Below are positions 44,773-56,900 of a stretch of 64,000 nucleotides of DNA, piece after piece (positions within the stretch are counted from its first letter, which is position 1; every line of letters starts with the position of its first letter). Source of the stretch: Selaginella moellendorffii. Taxonomy: Eukaryota; Streptophyta; Lycopodiopsida; Selaginellales; Selaginellaceae. Below the pieces are notes generated by a model, which did no database searches, was not told where the DNA came from, and saw only the letters and a program-made list of their open reading frames with translations. The stretch covers positions 1,309,499-1,373,498 of the forward strand of contig NW_003314275.1 in the NCBI RefSeq assembly GCF_000143415.4, given 5' to 3'. The translations under genes and the position numbers were made by a program.

Positions 44773-45866
44773 GAAAATGAATAAAAAGGAAAAAGCAAAA
44801 GATAAGAAGTTGAGAAAAATTATAAAAAAAGGGAAATCTAAACAATGCAAAAGTTAGATTTAAACCAAAATCCCAAATCTTAACACTCCTTAGGGACAAT
44901 TAAAGTTGCCCTTCATTTTCACTAACATGAGTGCATGGAATATAGAAAGAGAATATAAAATTATATATATCATTTAGCCCAAAAACCATAGTTTATATAC
45001 AAGAGCAAATGGTCCAAATTCCAACCAAAATCTCACTATACTAGTATTAGTATATGGCATCATAGCCCCTCTCAAACACTTCGTCTCTAGATGAATACCC
45101 CACCCTTCCATCATTTCTATCCTCCTCTTCACTACCGTCATCCTCTTTCGACCACTTTGAAGTAGGCAAGATGGTTTTCTTCCACGTATCGGTAGATACA
45201 CTTGGACCTCACATGTTGATATTAAGCCAAATTAGTCACATATTTATGTTATAAAGATAAATCATATTTTTCTTTAATGATCATATACTGGAAGAAAATT
45301 TAGTGAGAGTTCCAACTAATGATTTTTTATTGTATCTATATCTCTCCAAATAACCAAAAAGGTTCCTTATAATAACTATATTATGAGTATTTATAATTTA
45401 ACTTTACTATTATATATTTTAGCAAAAAATGTGCCTTATAATAACTATATTATGAGTATTTATAATTCAACTTTACTATTATATATTTTAGCACAAAATG
45501 TGCCTTATCATGATTAGGTAGAATGTCTATAATTTATAATTAGAACATTAATTTTATTGCATATTACAAATTAAGTGGTGGAATAAACTAGAAGAGGAAG
45601 TTTTAAAATTATAAATACAAAATAAATCTAAATGCATAACAACTGTTAGATGGTAAAATATTTCAAAAAATTCAATCATATTCTATATATTCACTTAAAC
45701 CAAAAAGTAAATTTAAGCCGTTTATAAATTATATAAACATGTTTATAATTTTTAAACTCAAAAGTAATCTAAAAGAATATCAACCGTTAGATCATAAAAT
45801 ATGCTAGAATATCCAAACAAATTCTAAGTATATCCATCAGTCATTAAAATCATCACTCTGTTAGCG
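44773..45866. other. AT-rich spacer with a 69-bp tandem repeat
   Basis: Two full units and part of a third of a 69-bp direct repeat run from 45365 to about 45510 (unit begins CCTTATAATAACTAT). The rest is AT-rich; the last stretch is the upstream region of the PPR gene. No gene seen. Confidence 0.6.
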
Positions 45867-48269
45867 ATGCGACCCAATGCCGCCGAGGGATTCAGGAGTT
45901 CCGGCGCTTGCAGCTCCTGCAGGAGGGTCCGAGGCCGTGCGGCTTCCTCTTTGATCGACAATAGTGACGGCGATGGAGCATCCAAGAAGTCCGAGGTTCG
46001 TATCCAAATTCCCGGTAGGAGCTCGCGCCTGGGCGGATTCAGCCGCAATGGGGCAATCTATTCTTCCCAGAAGAAGCAGCAGCAGGAGCAGCAGCAGCGC
46101 GGATTCTTGGAACTGGAGGTCGTGGTGAAGAAATGGGATGGGAAATCTAGCTGCAGGGAGACCGTGGGAGCCGTGATTAAGCATTTGAGGGATGGAGGAG
46201 AGGCGCTTACCTTCTTCAGGTGGCTCCAGGCCAGGAACTTCAAGCACGACGTCTTCACCTACAATTGCCTGCTGGATAAGCTCATCCGGCACCGCGATTT
46301 GAAGCAAGCCGGCCAGGTTTTCGAGAAGATGGTCGCGCAGGGCGTGGTTCCGAATGGATTCACGTACGCTGTTCTCGTGCAATCGTCGTGCTACGAGAGG
46401 AACTCCGACGAAGCCGTGAGGTTTTTCGGTGAGATGGTGGACAAGGGGTTCAAGCCGAGCTCCACGCTCTACCAGAAGGTTACCGAGTGTCTCAAAGCCA
46501 CGGGGAAAGAGGGAGAATTTTCCAGAGTTTTTGGAAGAGATTTGGAGAAGCGAGTTGCGGTGGAGATGATGCTCAAGAAGGCATTGCTCGTCAACTTTGT
46601 GATCCAGGACAAAGCTATCGAGGCTTCAAAGCTGTTTAGAGCCATGGTGAAGAGCGGGTGTAAGCCCGACGCGACGATCTATAGCTACATGGTGCTGGCT
46701 CACTGCAAGCTGGAGAATCTCGACGAGGCCTTCAAGCTCTTTCTCGAGATGGCGGTGGAGTCGAAAGCTCCCCTCAACAACGTTGCCTGGACTGCTTTCC
46801 TCAGCGGCCTTTGCAAGTCGGGAAAGATCGAGCAAGCTTTCGAGGCATGTCGGACGATGCAAGAGAGCTTGAGCTCATCGCAGCCCGTCTACGACATGCT
46901 CATCCGGCTGCTGATCGAGAGCGGCCGTATCGACAAGGCCGAAGAGGCTTGCCTAGAGATAGCAGGAAGGAACATCCAGCCGAGCTCGGGGACATGTCAC
47001 AGCGTGATCCAGGAGCTCTGCAAAGCCGGGAGAGTGGACAGCGCTCTGAGCCTCTTGGAAACGATGATCAAGCGTGGCTACTGCCCGGACATGGCGACTC
47101 ACTCGATGCTCATCAACGAGCTTTGCAAGGCGGACAAGATCCAAGAGGCACAGGAGTTCTTGCAAGGCATGGACAGGAAGATCAGCAGCCGTTCTAGCAG
47201 CTGCTTCTCCTACAACTCGCTCCTCAACAGCCTCTGCAAAGCCAAGAAAGTCCACCAGGCTTTCGCCATCTTCAGCACAATGGTGAGCGAGAGGAGCTTC
47301 GTCCCGGACGTGGTGAGCTACAGCATCCTCATCGATGGCTTCTGCAAGATCGACGAGCTCGGCCGCGCCGAGAAGCTCTACAAGCAGATGATCGACCTCA
47401 ACTGCGTTCCAAACGTGACGACTTACAACGCCTTCCTCAATGGTCTGATGAGGAAGGGCCGCATCGCTGACGCTCAGGGGGTCTACGAGGAGATGGTCGC
47501 GGCTGGCTGCTCGCCGGACGTGATCACCTACAGCACGCTCATCCACGGCTTCAGCCTGGCCAGGAAACACGACCAAGCCCACGAGCTGTTCGAGACGATG
47601 ATCAGCCGGGGTTGCCGTCCCAACGCCGTGACTTACAACTGCCTTCTCCACGGCCTGTGCAAGGAGTCCAAGCCCGACGAAGCTCACGAGCTCTTCCGGA
47701 AGATGGTGGAGCGGGGCTGCGATCCAGACAGGGTGACTTACACGACGCTGCTCTACGGCTTCTGCAACGTTGGAAAGATCGAGCAAGCGGTGGAGGTGTT
47801 TGACGAGATGGTGAGCAAGGGCCACGATCCGGACGTGGTGGCTTACAACTGCCTGCTCAAGGGGTTCTTCCGAGCAGGGAAGCCTGGCGAGGCCAAGCAG
47901 CTGTTCCAGGTGATGGTCTCGCGGCAATGCAAGCCAGACACGGTGTCTCACAACATCATGATCGATGGCTTGTCCAAAGCCAAGCGCCTGGACGACGCGG
48001 TGGAGGTTTTCGAGAGGATGGAGCAGGATCACGGGTGTTCTCCGGATCTGGTGACTTACAACAGTCTCATCTTTGGGCTCTGCGGCGAGCAGCGATTGAG
48101 CGAAGCCATGAAAGTCTTCAAGGAGATTGACAGGCTCAAGTTGTCCCCGGATCCTCACGCTTTCAACGTTTTGCTGGAAGCCATGTACGCAGCTGGCCAT
48201 AAGCCATTTTCTTCTTCTTCGTCCTCTCCCACGGAAAACCATGTAACATTTGTAGAAAATGTGGAATAG
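45867..48269 (+). CDS. P-class pentatricopeptide repeat protein
   Basis: Intron-less, 800 aa. The N-terminal ~70 residues are Arg/Ser/Gln-rich and could be an organelle presequence. About 18 tandem 35-residue PPR motifs of pure P type follow (for example VTYNCLLHGLCKESKPDEAHELF written in the usual pattern, PDVITYSTLIHGF, PDRVTYTTLLYGF) from about residue 125 to 780. There is no E, DYW, SMR or LAGLIDADG tail, so a role in processing, stabilising or translating an organellar transcript is expected. GC-rich coding sequence contrasts with the AT-rich upstream DNA. The first ATG is used; no upstream in-frame ATG seen. The 3' end is tandemly duplicated (see next entry). Confidence 0.9.
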   Translation: MRPNAAEGFRSSGACSSCRRVRGRAASSLIDNSDGDGASKKSEVRIQIPGRSSRLGGFSRNGAIYSSQKKQQQEQQQRGFLELEVVVKKWDGKSSCRETVGAVIKHLRDGGEALTFFRWLQARNFKHDVFTYNCLLDKLIRHRDLKQAGQVFEKMVAQGVVPNGFTYAVLVQSSCYERNSDEAVRFFGEMVDKGFKPSSTLYQKVTECLKATGKEGEFSRVFGRDLEKRVAVEMMLKKALLVNFVIQDKAIEASKLFRAMVKSGCKPDATIYSYMVLAHCKLENLDEAFKLFLEMAVESKAPLNNVAWTAFLSGLCKSGKIEQAFEACRTMQESLSSSQPVYDMLIRLLIESGRIDKAEEACLEIAGRNIQPSSGTCHSVIQELCKAGRVDSALSLLETMIKRGYCPDMATHSMLINELCKADKIQEAQEFLQGMDRKISSRSSSCFSYNSLLNSLCKAKKVHQAFAIFSTMVSERSFVPDVVSYSILIDGFCKIDELGRAEKLYKQMIDLNCVPNVTTYNAFLNGLMRKGRIADAQGVYEEMVAAGCSPDVITYSTLIHGFSLARKHDQAHELFETMISRGCRPNAVTYNCLLHGLCKESKPDEAHELFRKMVERGCDPDRVTYTTLLYGFCNVGKIEQAVEVFDEMVSKGHDPDVVAYNCLLKGFFRAGKPGEAKQLFQVMVSRQCKPDTVSHNIMIDGLSKAKRLDDAVEVFERMEQDHGCSPDLVTYNSLIFGLCGEQRLSEAMKVFKEIDRLKLSPDPHAFNVLLEAMYAAGHKPFSSSSSSPTENHVTFVENVE

Positions 48270-48432
48270 TATACCAGTTCGAGATCAGATTCAAAGATCC
48301 TCCCGCTTTCAACGTATTGATGGAAGCCATGCACGCAGCTGGCCATAAACCAGTTTCTTCTTCGTCTTTTTCATCTTCTGCGGTGGAAAAAAAATGTGGA
48401 GTAATATACGAATTCGAGATCCGATTCACATA
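48149..48432 (+). repeat. Tandem duplication of the PPR gene's 3' end
   Basis: A ~143-bp unit starting GATCC.C.CGCTTTCAACGT and covering the last ~40 codons, stop and 3' flank occurs at about 48149-48290 and again at about 48292-48432. Copy 2 repeats GCAGCTGGCCATAAACCA and the TTCTTCTTCGTC tract with scattered changes. Only copy 1 is in the reading frame. Confidence 0.75.
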
Positions 48433-49279
48433 AAAAGGAGGACCTTGGAGAAAGGTTCTGAAAGTCGATAGTGCCAAAAAAGTACTGGAAGTGCAAGAGG
48501 AGAAATAAGATCTTGGAGAAAGTTGACAGTTCACTGAAAGTTCAAGAGAACTATTAAGTGGGAAAGTTGACAAAGGTGATGCTAACTCTGATAATGTCAA
48601 AAGAGCGAAAGAAGACAATGTGAATAAAGTCAAACCAAATGTATCTGTTAATCTATGACAGGATATTGTGCTATGGAGAGCAATGTAGGAATTTGCAAGA
48701 ATGAGCTCCGAAATACTTACGTATTTACTACGTATACCGGATAGGATCAAGCTAGATGATTCAAGCAAGTGTGCTGTTAAAAATATTTCCTAACGAATCT
48801 TTATACGCGCAAGCATACCGCATGAGTACGATAAGGCGCGACTTTCGGCCAGTAATTTCTTGGAAATACGGCCAAGTTGCCCTAAACACGTGGCATTCCT
48901 GGCGCTGGCCACGTCGCCATCCTCCGAGTCAGCCGGATGCGTTTCCTGTTATGACATGTGCCACGCGAGGGAATTTTTTTTTTTTTTGCTTTGCTTTTTG
49001 GCTTTCTTGTTTCTAGGTCTGGACAAAGTCGTTGTTCTTCGCGAGCGCCTTTGCTCCGCACGATGGGATCGTCGGGACGGGCGATCTCTTAGTTGACTTG
49101 GATCTCTCCATTTTTTTGCTGCTGTCGATCGCCGGAATGCCGGGCGGCGCTGCTTTATAAGCTGCCCTATCGCTGCAAAATATCCGCGCTCTCGATCGAT
49201 ATCGCATCGCTCTTCCATGGATCCATTCCTCTAGTATTGGATCACAGCAGCAGCAGCAGCAGCGGCGGCGGCGGCAGCT
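48433..49279. other. Spacer and 5' leader of the CHX gene
   Basis: No gene recognised. A poly-T/A run lies at about 48970-48985 and a CAG/CGG trinucleotide tract at 49246-49277 directly before the CHX start codon, which will be transcribed in its leader. Confidence 0.4.
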
Positions 49280-52101
49280 ATGGCGGCGAATTCCAATTCC
49301 ACCTGCAAGCTCGCGTCGACGACCTCCCATGGCATCTGGCAGGGCGATAATCCCATCGAGTTCTCGCTATCGCTCCTCATTGTCCAGATTATCCTCGTCC
49401 TCACTGTCACTCGCGTTCTTGGCCTCCTTCTCAAGCCACTGCGGCAACCTCGGGTCATCGCGGAGATTATTGTAAGTTCTTTAGATAGCGCTAGCGCTTG
49501 TTTCGATGATAAGCTTTCTTTCTTTGCTCCGAGAGAGATTTGTTTAATCGAGAGAAGCGGTGGCCAGTGGACTGATCATAATTTTTTTTTTCACAGGGTG
49601 GTGTGCTGCTGGGTCCATCAGCACTGGGGCGAAACAGCGATTACTTGGCGAAGATCTTCACCAAGCAAAGCCTTTCGATCCTCACCACCTTTGCAAACAT
49701 GGGGCTGATGTTCTTCCTGTTCATGGTCGGCCTGGAGCTCGATCTAGCATCGCTCAAGCGCACCGGCAAGCAGGCCGCCGCCATCTCCATCGCTGGGATC
49801 TCTCTCCCATTCGCGGCGGGAGTCGGGGTCTCGTTCGTGCTCCACAACACCGTCAACCCCGACACGAAGCTCATCCCCTTCCTGGTTTTCATGGGGGTGG
49901 CGCTCTCCATCACGGCATTCCCAGTCCTGGCACGCATCCTCGCCGAGAGAAGGCTGCTCACCACCGACGTTGGAAAGATGGCGATCGCCGCCGCCGCTGC
50001 CAACGACGTGGTTGCATGGATCTTCCTCGCGCTGGCCGTGGCACTCTCCGGGACGGGACGGAGTCCGGCAGTGGCAGCATGGATTCTTCTCTGTGGAGTG
50101 GCGTTCGTGCTTGCGATGTTCTTGTTCGTCAAGCCACTGATGGCCTGGATCGCTAGCCGCTCTCCGGCCGACCAGCCAGTCAAGGAGCTCTACGTTTGCA
50201 TCGCACTGGGGGGAGTGTTAGTGTCCGGCTTCGTCACGGACTTCATCGGCATACACGGCATTTTTGGAGCTTTCGTGTTTGGGCTTATCATCCCTGAGGG
50301 ACACTTTGCTCACGCACTCATCGAGAAGATCGAGGACTTCGTCAACATTTTGATGCTGCCCCTCTACTTCGCGGCCAGCGGCCTCCAGACCGACATTGGC
50401 AGCATCAGCGGAGCCCGCTCGTTTGGACTCTTGGTGCTCGTCATCGTCACGGCTTGTGGCGGGAAGATTCTGGGAACTCTGGCCGTGTCAATGGCGTATG
50501 GGGAGAACTTTCGCAAGGCGTTGACGCTGGGGTTCTTGATGAACACGAAAGGTCTCGTGGAGCTTATCGTGCTCAACATTGGCAAGGAAAGAAAGGTAGG
50601 CGCATTTCACTTTCTCGTTTACGCTACGTTAGGTGGCTAAACTACAAAAGCGTGATTTTGACAGGTGCTTAACGAGGAGATGTTTGCGATCATGGTGATT
50701 ATGGCGCTGTTCACGACTTTCATCACGACACCGGTGGTGATGGCACTCTACAAACCAGCCAGAGACCAGGTACCGTACAAGCGGAGGAAACTCAGCCGTC
50801 TCTCACCGATCGACGAGCAAGGAAACAAGCAGCTCAGGGTGCTGGCCTGCGTCCACGGCATGAAGAACGTCCCGACAGTGATGAACTTGATCGAGTCGAT
50901 CCGGGGCAGCAACCGGAAGGAGCTCTTCCGGCTCTACATCCTCCAGCTGGTGGAGCTCACGGAGCGATCGTCGGCCATCATGATGGTCCAGAGGGTCCGG
51001 CAAGACGGCCTCCCGGTGTCTCGAGCGGGGGGCTCCTCGTTCGCGGTTGTCAACGGGATCGCGGTAGCGTTTGGAGCTTTCGCGCAGCTCAACAAGGTGA
51101 CGCTGCGGTCTCTCACCGCGATCACGGCACTTCCAGACATGCACGACGACATCTGCACCACCGCGGCCAACAAGCGAGCAGCGGTCATCATCCTCCCGTT
51201 CCACAAGTACGCTCGAGCCGATGGCCTCCTCGAAACCATGCACCCGGGCTTCCAGACAGTGAACCAGCGTGTTCTCGTCCACGCGCCGTGCTCGGTGGGG
51301 ATCCTCATAGACCGAGGAGCTTCCGCACACCAGATCTCCTCCATGAACGTCAACCACAGCGTTGCGGTGTTCTTCTTCGGCGGTCCAGATGACCGGGAGG
51401 CTCTAGCTGTGGGAATGCGAATGGCCGAGCATCCGGGGATCAAGCTCTCGGTGGTGAAGTTCATGGTCGATCATCAGCAGCACCAGCAGCAAGAACAGCA
51501 GCAGCAGCAGCACGTCGTCTCGATCGACGCTGCCGGCAGTGGCCTCCACGATCAGCACCACCTTGGTCACAGCGGCAGGCGTTCATCCGACTTTGCGTCC
51601 ATGATTCCAAGGCTTACCTCGGTCGACACGAGCTACCATATCGCGCCAGGAACCATCGCCAAGGAGGAGAGCGCTCTCGACGAACAGGCATTGGCGGGGC
51701 TCAGGGAAGTCCTAGAAGAACAGAAGGACAAGGAGGAGCGTTGGATCTTTTTGGAGGAAGTGAACGTGGACGGCGATCCCATCCACGCGGTGATGGGCGT
51801 GGCCAGGAAGAACGAGCACGGGCTCCTGATCGTGGGGAGAGGTCGCCGGCCCATCGCGGGGATGGCGTCACTGTCGCGGCGGCAGGCCACGTATGCGGAG
51901 CTGGGCCCAGTTGGCGATGCGCTGGCAGTCGCGAATGAAGACGTGGACGATCGCCACCATCACCGCGACAGGCAACAGCAGGCCGTGGTTAAGGCGTCGG
52001 TGTTGGTGGTCCAGCAGTATGATCCGGTGCTCGTGCCTGGTAACCATGCCGACGTGGGGGCGGCGCCCACGGCCAAGGTCTCGGAGGGAACCAGCCCATG
52101 A
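49280..52101 (+). CDS. CHX: Cation/H+ exchanger, CHX family (CHX18/20-like)
   Basis: Three exons (49280-49471, 49597-50595, 50665-52101), 875 aa. About twelve membrane segments fill residues 30-435: GDNPIEFSLSLLIVQ, PLRQPRVIAE, GVLLGPSALGRN, FFLFMVGLELD, FLVFMGVALSITAFPVLARIL, the transport-site ANDVVAW pair, GAFVFGLIIPEGHFA, and FLMNTKGLVELIVLNIG. The ~430-aa cytosolic tail has the two nucleotide-fold-like halves usual for plant CHX, with a Gln/His-rich insertion near residue 615. Plant CHX18-20 class proteins exchange K+ (or another monovalent cation) for H+ on endomembranes, affecting pH and osmotic balance; CHX20 acts in guard cells. Subgroup cannot be fixed without a tree. Confidence 0.92.
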
Positions 52102-52338
52102 AAATAGATAAGGAAGCCCTGCTTGATAATAACGAAAAAAGGAATACTTGCTGTATATAGATGAAAAAAATACATTTAATGTACATTTGCTGACGTGTTA
52201 AGTGACTCGGCTCCATCTCCAAATTCGTCGTCAGCAAATTCTTTTTTTCGTTCTCATAGAATTGTTAAATAGAAAGAATTGTTAGTCGTATGTTCTTTTT
52301 TTTCTATGTAAGCAAAAAAATATGGGATTATCATGAAA
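52102..52338. other. CHX 3' flank
   Basis: AT-rich 3' region ending just before the tRNA gene; nothing else recognised. Confidence 0.4.
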
Positions 52339-52421
52339 CCGACCTTAGCTCAGTTGGTAGAGCGGAGGACTGTAGTTGCTCAGCAATCCTTTGGTCGCTG
52401 GTTCGATTCCGGCAGGTCGGA
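52339..52421 (+). tRNA. tRNA-Tyr: tRNA-Tyr (GTA) with a 10-nt intron
   Basis: Mature ends CCGACCT...AGGTCGG pair as the acceptor stem, followed by A73. The A box is TAGCTCAGTTGG and the B box GGTTCGATTCC. Anticodon GTA is at 52372-52374 and is followed by G37, then a short intron (about 52376-52385, TTGCTCAGCA), then the 3' half. Plant nuclear tRNA-Tyr genes regularly contain such an intron. Confidence 0.95.
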
Positions 52422-53968
52422 CTCAACCTTTGTGTTTGTGTCAACGTGGAGCCGAGTCAGTTGACACGTCACATAGAAGCTGGCCCTCATTTTGATAGTG
52501 GCCCACTTTCGCGCACAGAACTTATCACTGTCAACAATGACACCAAAAAAAACGAGCAGAAAAAAACACCAACATTTCTCTTTCCCACAGGAACTTCACT
52601 TTCTCTTTTTACCTAAGCATAGTTTTTGTGGGGATGAAAAAGGGACCTTTTAGACGATAACAAAGCACCAAAACCTCAAATCAAATCCCACAGGACCTTT
52701 ACTTTCTCTTTTTACCTACTAAAAAGCGTAGTTTTGTGGGGATGAAGAAGGGACCTTTTAAACAATAACAAAGAACCAAAAGCTCAAATCAAATCAATCA
52801 AGGTCCATTTCCATGCTTGAAAAATGACCAGAAGAAAACAAAACACAAATTACGAAAATGCAATCCAAAGACAAATTCGAAGACAACACAACAATCGCTT
52901 TTCATTGTTTGGTTTTTTTAATTTGAGTGTCAATATGCGGCCTGGAGATTGTTTGTGTACAGCAGGACATTCAGGCTATCAACCAAGGAAAACACCCAAG
53001 TATACGTTTGGAAATACCTTTACAGGTACTAACTGGCATACGCCAATGTATGTGATCATCGTGTTGCCATTGCCAGTGGCCGGCAAGTATCAAACAAGTT
53101 GGCAAATGGCAATGGAATGTACGTGGTATTTTAGCTCGATTTGAACGTTCGGATCCAAACAAGTTCAGGTGGGCGTACATTTATTTTTGTTTCAAAAACT
53201 TTAATAAAAACATATGTGCACATGTGATGGATTTTAAAAAAGAAAACAATTACAAACAAGAAATTGAGATCACGAGATCAATCAAAATGTTGTTTGTGTG
53301 GGATCATGCAAGAATCAAGGACAGCATATGCTCGGGATCAAGCGCCGCCACCCACCGTTCATCCTGACAGCTGGACAAGTCCCCGGCCGTACGATGAGCT
53401 CTCCGCCACGTGGCAAAATTAGAGCCGTTAGATCTCTGGCGCGCGATGGAGCTCTTTTTCAACGAAAGCGTTTTCTTTCCGACCGTGGAGAGCTCAAAAG
53501 CGAGGCCCAGAGTGGGTACTTTTTTCGCCTACCAATCTCGAGATTCCAATCCTTTCCGCCGCTGGGAAAGATTGGAGGATCTAGGAGATAAGTTAAATCA
53601 ATTGATCGATCTGAGGGCGGAGCTTTGTGGATGGATGATTGATCGATGGGCGCTTGGATCGCGGAGGAATTCCACGACCCACATTGCCGGTTTGTCTTGG
53701 ATTGATTCATTCTCTCCTTTCTCCTGGACTCTTGCCGCAATTAGGATGGAACACGCGAGAAAGCTCTGTTCTTCCCTGGATTTAGATCGCCCATTACGAA
53801 TCGCGGTGGAGTAGTTGCAACAGCCGAGCACCAATTCCAGACATTCCCATCGATTCGCCAGGAATTCCCCCCAGATCCAAATGCCTATCACCGGCATTCG
53901 CCGCGAGATCCACTGAGAGATAAAGAGGAGGAAAGACGAAGAACGCTACGCATCCAATCGATCAATCC
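52422..53968. other. Spacer with a duplicated ~105-bp block; MCTP leader
   Basis: Two diverged direct copies (about 52587-52688 and 52689-52800) share CTTTCTCTTTTTACCTA, GTGGGGATGAA.AAGGGACC and CAAATCAAATC. From about 53300 the sequence is GC-richer and probably promoter plus 5' leader of the MCTP gene. A 134-codon frame at 53410-53814 has no family signature. Confidence 0.45.
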
Positions 53969-56900
53969 ATGGACGCCGCCAAGAAGCTCTTCGTGGAGGT
54001 ATGCAATGCCACAGATCTAATGCCGAAGGACGGGGAGGGATCCGCGAGCCCCTACTGCGTGCTGGAATTCGATGGCCAGCGCCGGCGAACAGAGCCCAAG
54101 AGCAAGGATCTCAAGCCCACCTGGAACACGGTGCTGGAATTCGCGATCCAGGGCCCGATCGACGACAAGGAGATCGAGATCACGGTGCTGAGTGACAAGA
54201 AGACCGGCGGCAAGCAGCGACCACAGTTCCTGGGCCGCGTGAGGATCCCAGCCAAGAGCGCCGCCAAGAAAGGCGAGGAATCCATCGTCTACTATCCCTT
54301 GGCGAAGAGGAGCTTCTTCTCTCACGTCAAAGGCGAGATTGGAATCAAGATGTGGTGGAGCGACGAGGAACCAGCTCCTCCTCCCGCCGATGGCGATGGC
54401 GAGAAGAAAGTGGAAGAGGGCGATGCCAAGAGCGAAGAAGGCGAGAAGAAAACGGAAGAAACAGCCGCCGCCGCGAGCAGCGATCCCGAGAAGGAGGAGA
54501 AAGATGGAGGAGATGGCGATGGAGGGAATGTGGAGAAGAAGGAAGTGGAAGAGAAGAAGGAAGAAGAAAAGAAAGAAGAGGAGGAGAAGAAAGAGGATGG
54601 CGGCAGTGGCGGCGGCGGCGATGGAGAGAAGAAAGAAGACGACCCACCAAAGAAAGAAGTGGAAGAAGAAGCTAGCGGCGCCGCTACCACCACCGTGGAA
54701 GCAAAGAAAGAAGAAGAAGAGAAGCATGGCAATGGCGGCGGCGGTGGTGGCAGTGGCGATGGAGAAAACACGAAGATCGCCTCCAGGGCGGCGGAGTTTG
54801 TCCGGCCACCGCCGCGGCCATCGCCACCCACGATCGTCCCCGCCGGCGAGTTCATCCTCAAGGAGACCAAACCCATGATCGCCACCAAGGCGATCGGCGA
54901 CAAGGTGGTCACCTTCGATCTGGTGGAGAGGATGCAGTACCTCTTTGTCCGCGTCGTCAAGGCGCGCGCACTGGCATCCAAGGATGCCGCCATCGATCCC
55001 TTCGCCAAGATCTCGCTGGGATCGCACACCGCGCGCACCAGATCCGTGCCCAGCACGCTCTACCCCGAGTGGAACGAGGTGTTCGCGTTTGGCAAGGAGA
55101 GGATGGGCGGCCCAGCGCTGGAGATCGCGGTGTCCGACGACCGCGATCCGGATTCCAGCTTCCTGGGCAGCGTCGTCTTCGAGTTTGCCGAGATCCCAGT
55201 GCGCGTCCCGCCGGACAGCCCGCTAGCGCCGCAGTGGTACCGCCTGGAGCGAAAGAGCCACCATAGCCAGAGCTCGCCAAGAACAGTCCGAGGTGATATA
55301 ATGCTGGCGGTGTGGCTGGGCACCCAGGCGGACGAGGCGTTCACCGAGGCGTGGCAATCGGACTCTGGCGGATACGCGCACACTCGATCCAAAGTCTACC
55401 TCTCGCCCAAGCTGTGGTACCTCCGCGTGAACGTGATCGAGGCCCAGGAAGTCCACCTGGAGCGCTTCCAGCCCGAGGTGACAGTCCGAGCTCACCTCGG
55501 CTTCCAGGTCCAGCGGACTCGGGTAGCCAGCAACCGTACAACCAGCCCGTTCTGGAACGAGGACCTCCTCTTCGTCGCCGCGGAGCCATTCGAGGACGAT
55601 CTGGTGCTGCGAGTGGAGGAGCGCAAGAGCGGCGGCGAGAAGGAGGAGCACGCGCTGCTGGGGCTCGTCCGGATCGCGCTCTCCGGCGTGGAGCGCCGGA
55701 TCGACCACCGCCAAGTGAGCTCCCGCTGGTACAACCTCGAGAAGCATAGTGGTGGCGGCGATGGTAGCGAAGACGAGCAGAAGAAGCATAGCTTCCATGG
55801 GCGATTGCATCTCCGGGTGTGCTTGGATGGCGGCTACCACGTCCTGGACGAGCCGGTGAATCACCTGAGCTGCGCGAATCCAACCGCGAGGCAGCTGTGG
55901 AAGGCCGGGGTGGGGATGCTGGAGCTGGGGATCATCCGCGGCAAGGACGTGCTGCCCATGAAGAACAAGGAGGGGCGGGGGAGTACGGACGCGTACGTGG
56001 TGGCCAAGTACGGCTCGAAGTGGGTACGGACTCGTACGGTCATGGACAGCCTCAACCCCCGGTGGAACGAGCAGTACCGGTGGGACGTGCACGACCCCTG
56101 TACGGTGCTTACCATCGGCGTGTTTGACAACGCCCAGCTCGTGGATCATGGCCACCACGATCACCACCATCACCAAAACGTAAGAACTCTCTCTGGCCTC
56201 CTATATGATCGTTTAGTCTTCACTGCCAGTTTCTATGATCTCTCTTTGCTTCCCTTGATCTCTTTCTCTTTACGAAGATCTCTCTTTGCTGATCCACAAT
56301 CTTTGATTGCTTCCTTTGATCTCTTTGATCGAGATCTTTAGCTATATCTCCACAATCTCTCATCGTTTCATATATCTCCACATTCTCTCTTTGATCTCTT
56401 TATAGCTCCACAATCTCTCATTGCTTTCTTTGATCTCTTTAGCTATATCGATCAAAACTTTGCGAGCTTTTCTAACGTTTTTCTTGTTGCTGTGATTGTG
56501 GGCGATCCATCCAATTCAATCCAATCCAACCAGGCCAACCGCGACGCCCGGATCGGCAAGGTGAGGATCCGGCTATCCACCCTGGAGAGCGACCGCGTCT
56601 ACACGAACCGCTACCCGCTACTCTCGCTCCAGCAGTCGGGCGTAAAGAAGCTGGGCGAGGTGGAGCTCGCCGTACGCTTCACCTCCGCGTCCGTACTCTC
56701 CATGCTCCAGCTCTACTTCCAGCCGCTGCTGCCGCGAATGCACTACCTCCACCCATTGGGCGTCACCCAGGCGGAGATCCTGCGAATATCCGCCATGCGC
56801 ATCGTGGCCATCCGCCTGGCGCGATCCGAGCCGCCCCTCCGCCAGGAGGTCGTACAGTACATGCTCGATACGGACGTCAACGTTTGGTCGCTTCGTCGCA

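Noticed and set aside
46953-48242. 429-codon antisense frame in the P-class PPR gene
   Set aside because: Codon-bias shadow of the GC-rich sense gene; no start context, no family match.
53410-53814. 134-codon frame upstream of MCTP
   Set aside because: No recognisable domain; most likely leader sequence or chance.
54017-55027. 336-codon antisense frame in the MCTP gene
   Set aside because: Mirror of the GAA/AAG-rich acidic linker, low complexity.
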